Both the position numbers and the translations under genes were made by a program. From Ensifer sp. LCM 4579 (lineage in GTDB: Bacteria; Pseudomonadota; Alphaproteobacteria; Rhizobiales; Rhizobiaceae): DNA of 64,000 nucleotides. Below the pieces are notes generated by a model. It ran no database searches. It was not told the DNA's origin and was given only the letters and a program-made list of their open reading frames with translations. Location: the NCBI RefSeq assembly GCF_001854885.1, contig NZ_MDDV01000002.1, positions 290,339 to 354,338 on the forward strand. The letters run 5' to 3'. Positions 41,386 to 50,842 of the stretch are shown here, piece by piece (position 1 is the stretch's first letter; every line of letters starts with the position of its first letter).

Positions 41386-43494
41386 CTACGCCTTGCCAGC
41401 GACCTTGATGGCAAAGGCATATTCGAAGGCGATCTCCTCAAGGCGCTGGAAGCGCCCGGATGCGCCGCCATGACCGGCATCCATGTTGGTCTTCAACAGG
41501 ATCGGTTCGCTGCCGGTCGTCTTCTCGCGCAGCCTCGCCACCCACTTCGCCGGTTCCCAATAGGTAACACGCGGATCGGTCAGACCGCCAAGCGCCAGGA
41601 TCGCCGGGTAGGGCTTGGCCTCCACATTGTCATAGGGCGAGTAGCCGGCGATGATGTCGTAGAATTCTTCGCTTTCGATCGGATTCCCCCATTCGGGCCA
41701 TTCCGGCGGCGTCAGCGGCAGGGTGTCGTCGAGCATGGTGTTGAGCACGTCGACGAATGGGACGGCGGCGATGATGCCGCGGAACTTCTCCGGAGCCATA
41801 TTGGCGATCGCGCCCATCAGCATCCCGCCTGCCGAGCCGCCTTCGGCGATGATGTTCGAGTAGGAGGTGAACTTCTCCTCATTCAGATAGTCGGCCGCGG
41901 CGATGAAGTCTCTGAACGTATTGGTCTTCTTCGCCATCTTGCCGTCTTCGTACCATTGAAAGCCCCTGTCCTTGCCGCCGCGGATATGGGCAATGGCGTA
42001 GACGAAGCCGCGGTCGACGAGCGACAGGCAATTGGTGTTGAAGCTTGCCGGAATGGTGATGCCGTAGGCGCCATAGCCGTAGAGCAGGCAGGGTGCCGAG
42101 CCGTCGAGCGGCGTGTCCTTGCGATAGAGGAGGGTGACCGGAACAGGGACGCCATCCGGAGCGGGTGCGAAGACGCGGCGGGTGACATAGGCGTCCGGAT
42201 TGTGCCCGGACGGCACTTCCTGGGTCTTGAGCAGCATCCGCTCGCGCGTCGCCATGTTGTAGTCGAAAAGCTGCGACGGGGTTGTCATCGAGGAGTAGGA
42301 GAAGCGGATGACGTCGGTGTCGTATTCGGCGGCACCCGAGAGCCCCAGCGAATAGGCTTCCTCGGCGAAGGCGATCGCGTGTTCCTCGCCGGTCTTGCGG
42401 TCGCGGATAACGATTTCCGGCAGTCCCTCGCGCCGCTGCAACCAAACGAGATGGCGCGCATAGGCCATATGGCTGAGGATCAGCGTGCCCGGCCTGTGCG
42501 GAACCACCTCACGCCAGTTTTCCTTCTGCGGCGCTTCGACGGGCGCTTCCATGATCTTGAAGTCCTTGGCGCCATCGGCATTGGTCAGGATATAGAAAAC
42601 GTCGCCCCCTTCGGTCATGGAATATTCGAGGCCGGTGACGCGCTCCGCCACGAGCTTCGGCTCGGCCGCGAGGTCCGTGGTCGGGATAATGCGATATTCG
42701 CTGGTCTGGTGGTCGTGGATGTCGATGAAGATGAAATCATCGATCAGCGACCCGCTGACCGACATGAAGAAGCCTGGGTCCTTTTCCTCATAGACCAGCC
42801 GGTCGTCCGACTGCTGCGTGCCGACCACGTGATGATAGATCTTCGATGGCCGATGGTTCTCGTCGAGCACGGTGTAGAAGAAGCTTTTGCCGTCCGCCGC
42901 CCAGGCGCCGCCGCCGCCGGTATTCTCGACCACATCGGCGAGGTCGTCACCGGTCGCAAGGTCGCGCACCTTAAGCGTGTAATATTCCGACCCCTTGTCG
43001 TCATAGCCCCAGATGCCGCGGGCATGATCATTCGAATGATTGAGGCCGGAAATGCGAAAATAGGCTTTTCCCTCGGCTTCCTTGTCGCCATCGAGCAGCA
43101 CCTGCCGGATCGTCTCGTCGTCGACGGCTCCCTCGCGCGGAATCCGGAAATATCGCGGATGTTCGCCACCTTTCACGTAAGAGGTGCCGTAGGCGAAGCC
43201 GCCATCCTTCATCGGAACGGAGGAATCGTCTTCCTTGATGCGGCCGCGCATTTCGGCAAACAGCGTCTTTTGCAGATCCCTCGTGTCCGCCATGGCGGCG
43301 TTCATATATTCGTTCTCGGCTTCGAGATGCTTGCGAATCTGCGGATCGAGGATCGACGGTTCCTTGAACATGGCCTGCCAGTTGTGGGCCCTAAGCCAAG
43401 CGTAATCGTCGGTCCGGGCGATGCCGTGGCGCGTGTCCGTGACCGGCTTTTTCGGAGCGACGGGTGCGGCGGGCAGGTTCTTGAAAACGGACAA
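41386..43494 (-). CDS. ptrB: Oligopeptidase B (S9A serine peptidase)
   Basis: 702 residues: an N-terminal seven-blade beta-propeller (about 75-410) gating a C-terminal alpha/beta-hydrolase domain. Catalytic Ser in AEGGSAGGML (about 552), Asp expected about 637 in LGGLTDPRVTYWEP, His in MDAGHGGASGR (about 673). Cleaves short peptides after basic residues in the cytoplasm; FHRRGYVYAIAHIRGG-like region appears as DRGFVYAIAHIRGGKDRG. Probably co-transcribed with the DUF1697 gene. Confidence 0.92.
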   Translation of the reverse strand: MSVFKNLPAAPVAPKKPVTDTRHGIARTDDYAWLRAHNWQAMFKEPSILDPQIRKHLEAENEYMNAAMADTRDLQKTLFAEMRGRIKEDDSSVPMKDGGFAYGTSYVKGGEHPRYFRIPREGAVDDETIRQVLLDGDKEAEGKAYFRISGLNHSNDHARGIWGYDDKGSEYYTLKVRDLATGDDLADVVENTGGGGAWAADGKSFFYTVLDENHRPSKIYHHVVGTQQSDDRLVYEEKDPGFFMSVSGSLIDDFIFIDIHDHQTSEYRIIPTTDLAAEPKLVAERVTGLEYSMTEGGDVFYILTNADGAKDFKIMEAPVEAPQKENWREVVPHRPGTLILSHMAYARHLVWLQRREGLPEIVIRDRKTGEEHAIAFAEEAYSLGLSGAAEYDTDVIRFSYSSMTTPSQLFDYNMATRERMLLKTQEVPSGHNPDAYVTRRVFAPAPDGVPVPVTLLYRKDTPLDGSAPCLLYGYGAYGITIPASFNTNCLSLVDRGFVYAIAHIRGGKDRGFQWYEDGKMAKKTNTFRDFIAAADYLNEEKFTSYSNIIAEGGSAGGMLMGAIANMAPEKFRGIIAAVPFVDVLNTMLDDTLPLTPPEWPEWGNPIESEEFYDIIAGYSPYDNVEAKPYPAILALGGLTDPRVTYWEPAKWVARLREKTTGSEPILLKTNMDAGHGGASGRFQRLEEIAFEYAFAIKVAGKA

Positions 43495-43594
43495 GTCGGA
43501 TCTCCGGGAGCTATTCTGCGAGAGACCATGAGATAGAGAGCGCCTGCACGGCGATCAAGCGGAAAGCGCGGGCGCGGTTAGGTGCTGCCCTAGA

Positions 43595-44434
43595 TCAGGC
43601 CGACAATGCCGCGGCATTGTCCTTCGCGTAGGTTTCGAGCGAGCGGGGCTTCTTGCCGGTCAGCCTTTCCACGTCGGCGGTCACCCTGTCCATGCGGCCT
43701 TCACGGACGGGCCGAAAAACGCCTGCGACGTAACGAGCATAGATTTCCGGGACGCCGGCGGTCGCCAGCATGTCGACGAAGGTCTCCTCGTCGACCGGTT
43801 TATAGACGATGGGCCTGCCGATGGCCTGCGAAAGGATTGCCGCCGCTTCGTGATAGCTCAATGCCTTTGGGCCGGTGAGATCGAAGGCCAAGCCGCTGAA
43901 GGCATCGGTTGTCAGTGCTGCGGCGGCACATTCGGCGACGTCGCGCACGTCGATGAAGCCGGTTTTGCTGTCCGCCGCCGGCACGGCAATGACGCCATGA
44001 CGAATGCCCTCCAGCCAATGGCCATGAAAGTTGTCGGCGAAGGTGTTGGGGCGGAGGATGGTGAATTGTGCTCCGGTTTTTTCGAGGAAGAGTTCCACTC
44101 GACGATAGGGATGGTCCTCGTCGGCGTCTGCGCCGATGACGCTCATCAAGACGTGCTTGACGCCGCGGGCGGCCGCCGCGTGGATCATCGGCGTCAGCAG
44201 CGCCACCGGATCCATATAACCGTCCGGGGCCATTACGAAAACACGGTCGACACCCTCGAGCGCGTGGCCATAGGTCGAACAGTCCCGGTAGTCGAAGGCA
44301 ATGGTTTCGGCGCCCTCGGCAGGTGTGGCCCCGCGGCTTGCCGCCTTCACGCGTTCGCCCCGTTCGACGAGCGCGCGCACCAGTTTGCTGCCGACCCTTC
44401 CGCCGGACCCGAGAACGAGAATCTTGCCGCCCAT
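43595..44434 (-). CDS. NmrA/SDR-like NAD(P)-binding protein
   Basis: 279 residues, atypical short-chain dehydrogenase fold with the dinucleotide motif LVLGSGGRVGSKLVRALV at the very start (residues 6-23). Lacks the YxxxK catalytic pair in the usual place and resembles NmrA-type or quinone-reductase-2-type (QOR2/YtfG) proteins, which sense or reduce quinones. Start at MGGKILVLGS behind GGAGG with seven bases spacing; a further ATG five codons upstream has worse spacing. Function not assignable. Confidence 0.8.
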   Translation of the reverse strand: MGGKILVLGSGGRVGSKLVRALVERGERVKAASRGATPAEGAETIAFDYRDCSTYGHALEGVDRVFVMAPDGYMDPVALLTPMIHAAAARGVKHVLMSVIGADADEDHPYRRVELFLEKTGAQFTILRPNTFADNFHGHWLEGIRHGVIAVPAADSKTGFIDVRDVAECAAAALTTDAFSGLAFDLTGPKALSYHEAAAILSQAIGRPIVYKPVDEETFVDMLATAGVPEIYARYVAGVFRPVREGRMDRVTADVERLTGKKPRSLETYAKDNAAALSA

Positions 44435-44557
44435 CGCCTTGCCTCCCATCCTTTCGTTAAAACGATAACGATAGAACTGGATGAAATTGCGGAGGTCGAG
44501 ATCGGCAAGGCAGGGCGGATGCGGGCGCAAAAGCGCAGATACATTTCTCAGCGCGCT

Positions 44558-45460
44558 CTACGCAGCAAGTGTGAGGCCGATTCCCCAGGGATCGACGAGA
44601 CTGCGACGGTCGCCGTCGCGGCGCACCGGTATTTCGGCCCCCTCGAGCCTGTCCGCCATGGCCGCTAGACTCTCCGGATCGCTAAGGCGAAGCGTGTATT
44701 CCCTCAGGCCCGTCATCCTGCCCTCGCGTTTCGGCGCTCCCCGCGAGTTCCAGACATTGGCAGCGATATGATGATGGTACTTGCCCGTCGCGAAGAAGCT
44801 TGCCCCCGGATAGCGAGCCATGAGGTCGAGTCGCAGCAAGTCGCGGAAGAACGCGTCCGCCTGCGGCAAGTGCGAAACCTGAAGATGGATATGGCCGATC
44901 GTGCTGCCTTCGGCGAGGCCGCTCCACTCGTCTTGCCGTGCCTCGTCGTAGAACGCCTTGAGGTCGAGTGGCAGCGTCCTCATCTCGACGGTGCCGTCCG
45001 GGTGATAGGTCCACTCCTTACGCGGGCGATCGCGGTAGACTTCGACGCCGTTTCCTTCGGGGTCGGCGAGATAGATCGCTTCGCTGACGAGGTGGTCGGA
45101 CGCGCCCTGCAGGCGAATGCCATCGTCCAGGGCATGCGCCAGCCAGCGACCGAGTTCACGGCGATCCGGTACGAGATAGGCGACGTGAAAGAGGCCGGGC
45201 GCGTTGCGCGGCGCCCTTGCGGCATTTCCAGCGCTGGTGAGTGTGAGGAGGGGCCGTCCCGCCACGCCGAGCACCGCTCCACTCGCGCTCGTCTCCAGCG
45301 CCGCAAGGCCCATGATCCGCTGATACCAGGCCAGGACCATCGGCAGGTCCTCGACGACGAGATGCGCTCGCTCGACATGGACCGGCATCGACACGGCGTG
45401 ATCGGCAGGAAAGTCGGCCGCTCTGTTCGAGGTCGTCGGGTGTTCCATCATCATCATCAT
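44558..45460 (-). CDS. Catechol-2,3-dioxygenase-like VOC protein
   Basis: 300 residues with two VOC modules (about 26-150 and 165-295), as in extradiol dioxygenases of the CatE type. Fe(II) ligand candidates: His in HVERAHLVVEDLP, His in STIGHIHLQVSHL and Glu in PEGNGVEVYRDRP. The gene begins with five tandem ATG codons (from 45460); AAGG just upstream favours the third or fourth as the real start. Ring-cleavage substrate unknown. Not in an aromatic-degradation cluster. Confidence 0.82.
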   Translation of the reverse strand: MMMMMEHPTTSNRAADFPADHAVSMPVHVERAHLVVEDLPMVLAWYQRIMGLAALETSASGAVLGVAGRPLLTLTSAGNAARAPRNAPGLFHVAYLVPDRRELGRWLAHALDDGIRLQGASDHLVSEAIYLADPEGNGVEVYRDRPRKEWTYHPDGTVEMRTLPLDLKAFYDEARQDEWSGLAEGSTIGHIHLQVSHLPQADAFFRDLLRLDLMARYPGASFFATGKYHHHIAANVWNSRGAPKREGRMTGLREYTLRLSDPESLAAMADRLEGAEIPVRRDGDRRSLVDPWGIGLTLAA

Positions 45461-45646
45461 CCTTCCGGACCGCGGCCATCCATCATTTGTCCTGGGTCCC
45501 AGCCTCGAAGTTTAGCCCAATATGATCACGTGATCCCGTTCGGGAAAGCCATTATATTCCTTGATGTTGTGTTCGATGAGCGTTGACAGTCGTGGCTGTC
45601 GCCCTAACTCCTGATGTGGGCGATGCGGGCGCGAGGGTGGTGCTGA

Positions 45647-45660
45647 TTGATCTCAATCAA
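45647..45660. promoter_or_regulatory. Perfect FNR/FixK-type anaerobox upstream of uspA
   Basis: TTGAT-CTCA-ATCAA (45647-45660) matches the symmetric FNR/FixK consensus TTGAT-N4-ATCAA exactly. It lies 140 bases ahead of the universal stress protein ATG in a 339-base gap. Suggests microaerobic activation of uspA and probably dksA/traR. Confidence 0.65.
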
Positions 45661-45799
45661 TGCCGGAATCACCACTGCCGCTCAGTCTCGGCCCGGAGCG
45701 GGAAGACGGGGTGGCCCGGCTGCCTCCGATCCGGGCCCAAGGCACCGGCTCCGATTGGGGAGCCGGCGACCGGGAGCCCAACCGAAGGAGCGTGTCTGT

Positions 45800-46222
45800 A
45801 TGTACAAGAAGATCATCGTCCCGATCGCCATGGATCAGCTGGAGCACGGCGAGTCCGTCCTTAGCATAGCAGAGAAGCTGATCGACGAGGGCGGGGAGAT
45901 CATCCTGCTCAACGTGGTCGAGGACCTGAACGCCTACGCTCAAGGCTACATGATCGTCGACTTTCCATTGGAGATGATCGAGGAATCGCGCAAGCATGCA
46001 GTAAAGACGCTCGAGGCGCTGAAGGCCAGGCATGGCATAAGGGGGCGCGTCGAAATCCGCACGGGCGGGGCGGCCGGTACCATCAACGCCCTCGCAAGGG
46101 ACGAGAACGCGGACCTCGTGATCATAGCGTCACATCGTCCGGGCCTGATCGACTATTTCATCGGTTCGACTGCAAGCCGTGTCGTCAGCCATTGCCCATG
46201 TGCCGTTCTCGTCGATCGATAA
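45800..46222 (+). CDS. Universal stress protein UspA
   Basis: 140 residues. Begins MYKKIIVPIAMDQLEHGES, with the C-terminal ATP-loop-like ASHRPGLIDYFIGSTASRVVSHCPCAVLVDR. Cytoplasmic nucleotide-binding stress protein. AAGGAG (45785-45790) precedes the ATG; earlier in-frame starts lie in the FixK-box region and are not protein-like. Together with the downstream DksA-like gene (64 bases apart) it forms a small unit behind a perfect FNR/FixK box; FixK-linked Usp genes are known in rhizobia (general knowledge). Confidence 0.9.
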   Translation: MYKKIIVPIAMDQLEHGESVLSIAEKLIDEGGEIILLNVVEDLNAYAQGYMIVDFPLEMIEESRKHAVKTLEALKARHGIRGRVEIRTGGAAGTINALARDENADLVIIASHRPGLIDYFIGSTASRVVSHCPCAVLVDR

Positions 46223-46286
46223 CACGACAACAAGAACAAGAAAACGCGGCGCGGGTATCGTTGCGCCGCAGCCCAGGGAGCTTGTA

Positions 46287-46631
46287 ATGAACAAGTACTT
46301 GCTTGACGATTTTCGCGAACAGCTTCTAAGCCGCAAGCGCGAACTCTATGGCCGGCTGGTGAAGATCGAGGAAGATCTCGAGCAGCCGATGAACGCCGAT
46401 GTGCCGGATCGCGTCACGGAACGCGAAAACGACGAGGTGCTGGAAGGGCTCGGCCTCGCCGGGCAGGGGGAGATCCGTGCGATCGACGCGGCGCTCGACC
46501 GCATTGCGGCCGGGACATTCGGCATCTGCGTGCGCTGCGGCGATCCGATTTCACAGGAAAGGCTGAACGCGGTGCCGCATGCGCCTCTCTGCCAGACCTG
46601 CGCCGCGGAGGTAGCCTCCCGCACGCGCTGA
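46287..46631 (+). CDS. DksA/TraR-family zinc-finger protein
   Basis: 114 residues. Coiled-coil N-terminal half (MNKYLLDDFREQLLSRKRELYGRLVKIEEDL) and a C4 zinc finger: CVRCG and CQTC (about 81-107), the DksA/TraR arrangement. Such proteins bind the RNA polymerase secondary channel and tune stringent-response transcription; this short version lacks part of the DksA N-terminus and is TraR/DksA2-like in length. GGGAG upstream of the ATG. Probably co-transcribed with uspA; terminated by the hairpin at 46681. Confidence 0.88.
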   Translation: MNKYLLDDFREQLLSRKRELYGRLVKIEEDLEQPMNADVPDRVTERENDEVLEGLGLAGQGEIRAIDAALDRIAAGTFGICVRCGDPISQERLNAVPHAPLCQTCAAEVASRTR

Positions 46632-46946
46632 TGTAGGTCGGAACAGGGACCTGCAGGCGTCGCGCGAATGCGTCGATGGCGGCGCGCTTAAGAGCGCGCC
46701 TGAGCTTCGGATTTTATCTCCGCAGTATCAGCCCCCATCTCAAACTTGGGGAAGGCGGCGAGCCGCGGCCCGGCGCAACGTGATCGCTCGAATCTGCGCG
46801 AATGTTGTCATACGTCTCGAAAATTGATTCGTTCCGCCGAATGGAAGCTTTGCCGGATAAGGGCTGTATGGCAGGATGGTACCAGAACGGGCGCTGTCGG
46901 TTCGGCTCTCTCCGTTCTTTTCTGAAACGGGAGGTGGAGGAGCCCC
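46632..46946. other. Intergenic gap of 315 bases
   Basis: Contains the hairpin at 46681-46700 (end of the uspA-dksA unit) and the promoter region of the hemolysin III gene. No convincing ORF or repeat otherwise. Confidence 0.5.
46681..46700 (+). terminator. Terminator-like hairpin after dksA
   Basis: GGCGCGC (46681-46687), loop TTAAGA, GCGCGCC (46694-46700). Perfect 7-bp GC stem; the T tract is poor (GGATTTTATC 10 bases later). Confidence 0.5.
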
Positions 46947-47609
46947 GTGGATTTGAGTGGCGTCAAATGGGACTACGACCGGGCTGAACTCATTGCCGAC
47001 GGCATCGTCCACGGCATCGGCCTGTCCGCCGCGCTTATCGGCGTCACGGCATTGATTTTCTACGCAACCCTCTGGAGCACGTCGGGCCAACTCGCCGCAG
47101 CCTGTATCTACGGCATCGGACTGGTCCTCACCCTGTCCGTGTCGTTCCTCTACAATCTCTATCCGATCTGCCGGACGAAATTGTATCTCCGCCGCGTGGA
47201 CCATTCTGCGATTTTCGTGCTGATAGCTGCGACCTATACGCCGTTTCTCCAGCGCGGATGGGACGATCCTTTCCTCTTCTGGATGCTGGTTGGTATCTGG
47301 ACCGTCGCCTTTGCCGGCATCGCCATGAAGTGTCTGCTTCCGGTGCGCTTCGATCGATTGGCAATCCTGCTCTATCTGGCTATGGGGTGGGGCGGGATTC
47401 TTGCCGCCCGCTCGCTGTTCACGGCCTTGAGCACGACGACGCTCGTTCTCATCATCGTCGGCGGCGTCATCTATTCGACCGGCATCGTTTTTCATGTTTG
47501 GGATCGGCTGCGCTACCAGAACGCCATCTGGCACGGCTTTGTCGTTGCTGGATCGGCTGTCCACTATTCGGCCGTCGTCACCTGCATCAGCGGTGCTACG
47601 TCGTCCTGA
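46947..47609 (+). CDS. Hemolysin III / PAQR-family membrane protein (TrhA-like)
   Basis: 220 residues, seven hydrophobic segments, PAQR/HlyIII family. Conserved motifs: AELIADGIVHGIG (His near residue 22) at the N-terminus, SFLYNLYPICRTK followed by LRRVDHSAIFVLIAATYTPF (Asp/His about 84-85), and the C-terminal IWHGFVVAGSAVHYSAV (His pair). These His/Asp residues form the putative zinc site. Bacterial members influence membrane-fluidity/lipid homeostasis. GTG start with GTGGAGGAG upstream. Monocistronic. Confidence 0.88.
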   Translation: MDLSGVKWDYDRAELIADGIVHGIGLSAALIGVTALIFYATLWSTSGQLAAACIYGIGLVLTLSVSFLYNLYPICRTKLYLRRVDHSAIFVLIAATYTPFLQRGWDDPFLFWMLVGIWTVAFAGIAMKCLLPVRFDRLAILLYLAMGWGGILAARSLFTALSTTTLVLIIVGGVIYSTGIVFHVWDRLRYQNAIWHGFVVAGSAVHYSAVVTCISGATSS

Positions 47610-47636
47610 GTCGCAGCCGTTTGCCGAATTCAAGCG

Positions 47637-48118
47637 TCAACCCGGCGGCTTGCAGGACTCCGAGGGCCTCAGTGCCGCTGCCATGCGCGAGATGACGCCG
47701 TCGAAACTCGTCAGCTTCGACTTGCGGTATTGGAGCCGGAAATACGCGGCGCTGCCGTCGCAGAGCGCGATGGCCCGTGCATAAAGGACGTCGGGGTCGC
47801 GCGTGCACGAGTAACTCGCCCATGCAGGCTTGACGAAAAGAATACTCGCCAGCGATCCTCCTTCTCGTGGCCGATCCGTTCGGCAACGTCCGTTTCAAAG
47901 TCTCCGCCGAGAGGATGGGTGCCGAACACGGTCAGGATCGCACCGCTGTCGTGGGCGTCGAACCTCGCGCCGACGCCCGTGTCGGTTTGCCGTTGCATCT
48001 CGAATCCGGGCGGGATCTCTACCGTATGCCGAAGCGAGGATTGGCGTAGGGGTGCCAATCGTCTGCCGCCGCCGCACGCAAGGCGAGCCCGGGCAAGAGA
48101 GCAAGCGCGGCAACGCAT
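47637..48118 (-). pseudogene. Exported hypothetical protein, broken by several frameshifts
   Basis: Three protein-like stretches lie in succession in different frames: a signal-peptide-like CVAALALLPGLALRAAAADD with WHPYANPRFGIR (frame offset from the ATG at 48118), then VEIPPGFEMQRQTDTGVGARFDAHDSGAILTVFGTHPLGGDFE, then ASILFVKPAWASYSCTRDPDVLYARAIALCDGSAAYFRLQYRKSKLTSFDGVISRM ending at a TGA (47637-47639); segments are quoted in parts of the total. At least three indels are needed to restore one frame. AGGAGG precedes the ATG. Codon bias of each piece is coding-like, so decay is recent. Family: small exported protein with a W-Y-N-x-R-F-G start, function unknown. Confidence 0.75.
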
Positions 48119-48149
48119 GGGAAATAATCCTCCTGGCTTGGAACGCGTC

Positions 48150-48300
48150 TCAGTCCTCTTCGAAGATCATTGCGGTGCCGTTGAGACAATAGCGCAATCC
48201 CGTCGGCGAGGGGCCGTCAGGGAAGACATGGCCGAGATGATAGGAAGCCGGGTCCGCCGCCACAATGGACCGGATCGTGGTTGAATATCGCCGCTGCCGT
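48150..48300 (-). pseudogene. msrB: Remnant of peptide-methionine sulfoxide reductase msrB (C-terminal part)
   Basis: Read on the minus strand one frame gives [20 protein letters not shown], then [20 protein letters not shown] and EED-stop. [10 protein letters not shown] and the catalytic RYC-x-N are MsrB hallmarks. The upstream two-thirds of MsrB, with its zinc CxxC motifs, is missing: no start codon, and the frame runs into unrelated sequence about 48300. Its end is 32 bases upstream of the decayed exported-protein gene, so both probably formed an operon. MsrB reduces methionine-R-sulfoxide; here it cannot be functional. Confidence 0.8.
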
Positions 48301-48466
48301 TCGCGAATATTGGGAACGAAAGGCGATCACGTTGCAGCTTTGCACAGTATTGCCGTCCATTCGCTTCCTTTTGCGGCCGATTTCTCTTGAGGCGAGCCGG
48401 CCCATCTTCTATGTCCGGTAGCCAACTTGACCCAAGAACGAGGCAGCGAAGGAGCGTGGCAAGGCG

Positions 48467-50842
48467 ATGGACATGGCGGCCCTGACATTTCTGGCCCTCG
48501 GTCTTCCCTTTCTCGCGGCGCTCGTCGCGCCGGTATTGGCGCGTCTGCTCGGCCACAATGCCGCGTGGCTCCTGGCGCTCGCGCCGGCAGGGGTTTTCGC
48601 GCATTTCCTGCGTTTCGTCCCGGATGTCGGAAACGGCGAGGTCGTGACCGGCGGCTATGCCTGGATACCGTCTTTCAATGTCAGTTTCTCCTGGCTGATC
48701 GACGGACTGTCGCTGACTTTCCTGCTACTGATTTCGGGGATCGGGGCGCTGATCGTGCTCTATTCCGGCGGCTATCTGAAGGGCCATCCGCATCAGGGCC
48801 GCTTCTTTTCCTTCATCCTGATGTTCATGGGATCGATGCAGGGTCTCGTCGCATCGGACAGTTTCCTGATGCTGTTCGTGTTCTGGGAGCTGACGTCGAT
48901 CACATCCTTCCTGCTGATCGGCTTCGATCATGACCGCGAGGCGGCCCGCCGCGCCGCGCTGCAGGCCCTGGTCGTGACCGGGGGCGGCGGCCTGCTGCTG
49001 CTCGCGGGGCTGCTCATTCTGTGGAACGTCAGCGGCATTACCCAGTTCTCGCTGCTCCTTTCCTTCGGCGCCGAGCTCAAGCAAAGCCCGTTCTATCTGG
49101 CGGCGCTTCTTCTCGTGCTCGGCGGCGCCTTCACCAAATCGGCTCAGTTTCCGTTTCATTTCTGGTTGCCGAACGCGATGGAGGCGCCCACGCCCGTTTC
49201 GGCCTATCTGCATTCGGCGACGATGGTGAAGGCGGGCGTCTATCTGTTGATGCGGCTTAATCCGGTTCTCGGAGGCACGCCGGAATGGCAGGTGATCCTG
49301 CCGCTTTTCGGCGCCGCTACGCTGATGGCGGGCGCTTTGCTCGCCGTGCGCCAGACGGATCTGAAGCTGATGCTTGCCTATACGACCATGTCGTCGCTGG
49401 GCCTTCTGGTCATGCTGACGGGTCTCGGTTTGCCGCATGCGATCGAGGCGGCGACGCTCTACCTGGTGGCGCACGCCCTGTTCAAGGGCGCCCTCTTCAT
49501 GGTGGCCGGCATCATCGATCACGAGGCTGGAATCCGCGATCTGACCCGGCTCGGCGGCCTACGGTCGGCGATGCCGCTGACCTTCGCGATCGCGCTCGCT
49601 GCAGCGCTTTCCATGGGCGGACTGCCGCCCTTCTTCGGCTTTGTCGCGAAGGAGGAGATCTATGCGGCGCTATCTTCCTTCGAGCTTCGCTCCGCGGTCT
49701 TTGCGGCAGTCGCCATTCTCGGCAACGCGCTGATGTTCGCCGTCGCTTTCGCGATCGCACTAAAGCCTTTCCTCGGCCCGAAGGTCAACACGCCGAAGCA
49801 CCCGCATGAGGGGCCGGTGCTGCTATGGCTCGGACCGGCCGTCCTCGCTTTGACAGGTCTGTCGGCTGCCCTGATGTCCGGCCTTACGCATCGAATTGTT
49901 TCTTCGCCCATGGCCTCGGCGATTACCGGCAAACCGACGCCTGTGGAGATCTCGCTCGTGCCGCATATCGGCATGCCGCTTCTTCTCTCCGGTATCACCG
50001 TCGCGGCCGGTGTCGCTTTCTACCTCAATCTCGCTCGGCTGCGCGGGGCAATGGCAACGATCCTTGCCGATATCGGCTGGGGCCCGGATCGGGGCTTCGA
50101 CCAGTTCATGCGCGGTCTGGTGCACTCTGCCGTGGCCGTGACCCGACGGCTGCAGAGCGGGCGGCTCGACGTCTACATGACGGTGACCTTCCTGCTGGTC
50201 GCCTTCGTGCTTCTGGCCATACCCTTGCACTACGGCGAATTCCCGCGTGCACCATTCTTCGCCGCGGATGTCCCCGTGCATGAGCTCGCGATCATGGCGA
50301 TCGCCGTCGCCGGGCTCCTCGCAATGATGATTGCGCCGGACCGGCTGACCGCCATCGTTTCGCTCGGCATCCAGGGTTTTGCCGTCGCCATGATCTTCCT
50401 GCTCTACGGCGCTCCGGACCTCTCCTTCACCCAGTTCATGATCGAGACCCTTTCGGTCGTCGTTCTCGCTCTCGTCATGACCCGGCTTCGGCTGTCACCG
50501 TCGGACCACCGGCCATGGCGCGAGAAAGTGCCTGACTTTGCGCTCGCGCTCGCCTGCGGCACCGGCTTCGCCCTTCTCCTGCTGCGCGTAACCGGCGTGC
50601 CCTTCGATTCGAGCCTGACGGCCTTCTTCAACGAATATTCGAAGACGATCGCGCATGGGGCGAATGTCGTCAACGTCATCATCGTCGATTTCCGCGGCAC
50701 GGATACGCTCGGCGAAATCACTGTCGTGATGATTGCCGGCCTGTCCATACTTGGGCTCGTGCGGCTGAGAGCCGGTGCGCTCAAGCGTGCCGCCGCCGCA
50801 GAGGTCGTCGTCCAAGAAGAGGATCTAGAGGAACGGGTATGA
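48467..50842 (+). CDS. mnhA: Na+/H+ antiporter subunit A (MrpA/MnhA)
   Basis: 791 residues, about 20 transmembrane helices; homologous to respiratory complex I NuoL. The proton-channel region [52 protein letters not shown] (about 220-258, Lys and Glu residues of the antiporter module) and the C-terminal MrpA-specific DUF4040/MbhE-like part (about 590-780) are present. Largest subunit of the seven-protein Mrp complex that exports Na+ in exchange for H+. The ATG of mnhB overlaps its stop (ATGA). Confidence 0.95.
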   Translation: MDMAALTFLALGLPFLAALVAPVLARLLGHNAAWLLALAPAGVFAHFLRFVPDVGNGEVVTGGYAWIPSFNVSFSWLIDGLSLTFLLLISGIGALIVLYSGGYLKGHPHQGRFFSFILMFMGSMQGLVASDSFLMLFVFWELTSITSFLLIGFDHDREAARRAALQALVVTGGGGLLLLAGLLILWNVSGITQFSLLLSFGAELKQSPFYLAALLLVLGGAFTKSAQFPFHFWLPNAMEAPTPVSAYLHSATMVKAGVYLLMRLNPVLGGTPEWQVILPLFGAATLMAGALLAVRQTDLKLMLAYTTMSSLGLLVMLTGLGLPHAIEAATLYLVAHALFKGALFMVAGIIDHEAGIRDLTRLGGLRSAMPLTFAIALAAALSMGGLPPFFGFVAKEEIYAALSSFELRSAVFAAVAILGNALMFAVAFAIALKPFLGPKVNTPKHPHEGPVLLWLGPAVLALTGLSAALMSGLTHRIVSSPMASAITGKPTPVEISLVPHIGMPLLLSGITVAAGVAFYLNLARLRGAMATILADIGWGPDRGFDQFMRGLVHSAVAVTRRLQSGRLDVYMTVTFLLVAFVLLAIPLHYGEFPRAPFFAADVPVHELAIMAIAVAGLLAMMIAPDRLTAIVSLGIQGFAVAMIFLLYGAPDLSFTQFMIETLSVVVLALVMTRLRLSPSDHRPWREKVPDFALALACGTGFALLLLRVTGVPFDSSLTAFFNEYSKTIAHGANVVNVIIVDFRGTDTLGEITVVMIAGLSILGLVRLRAGALKRAAAAEVVVQEEDLEERV

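Noticed and set aside
48425-48933. A 168-codon frame overlapping the mnhA start
   Set aside because: Out of frame with mnhA, arginine-rich, and without membrane segments; mnhA is unambiguous.
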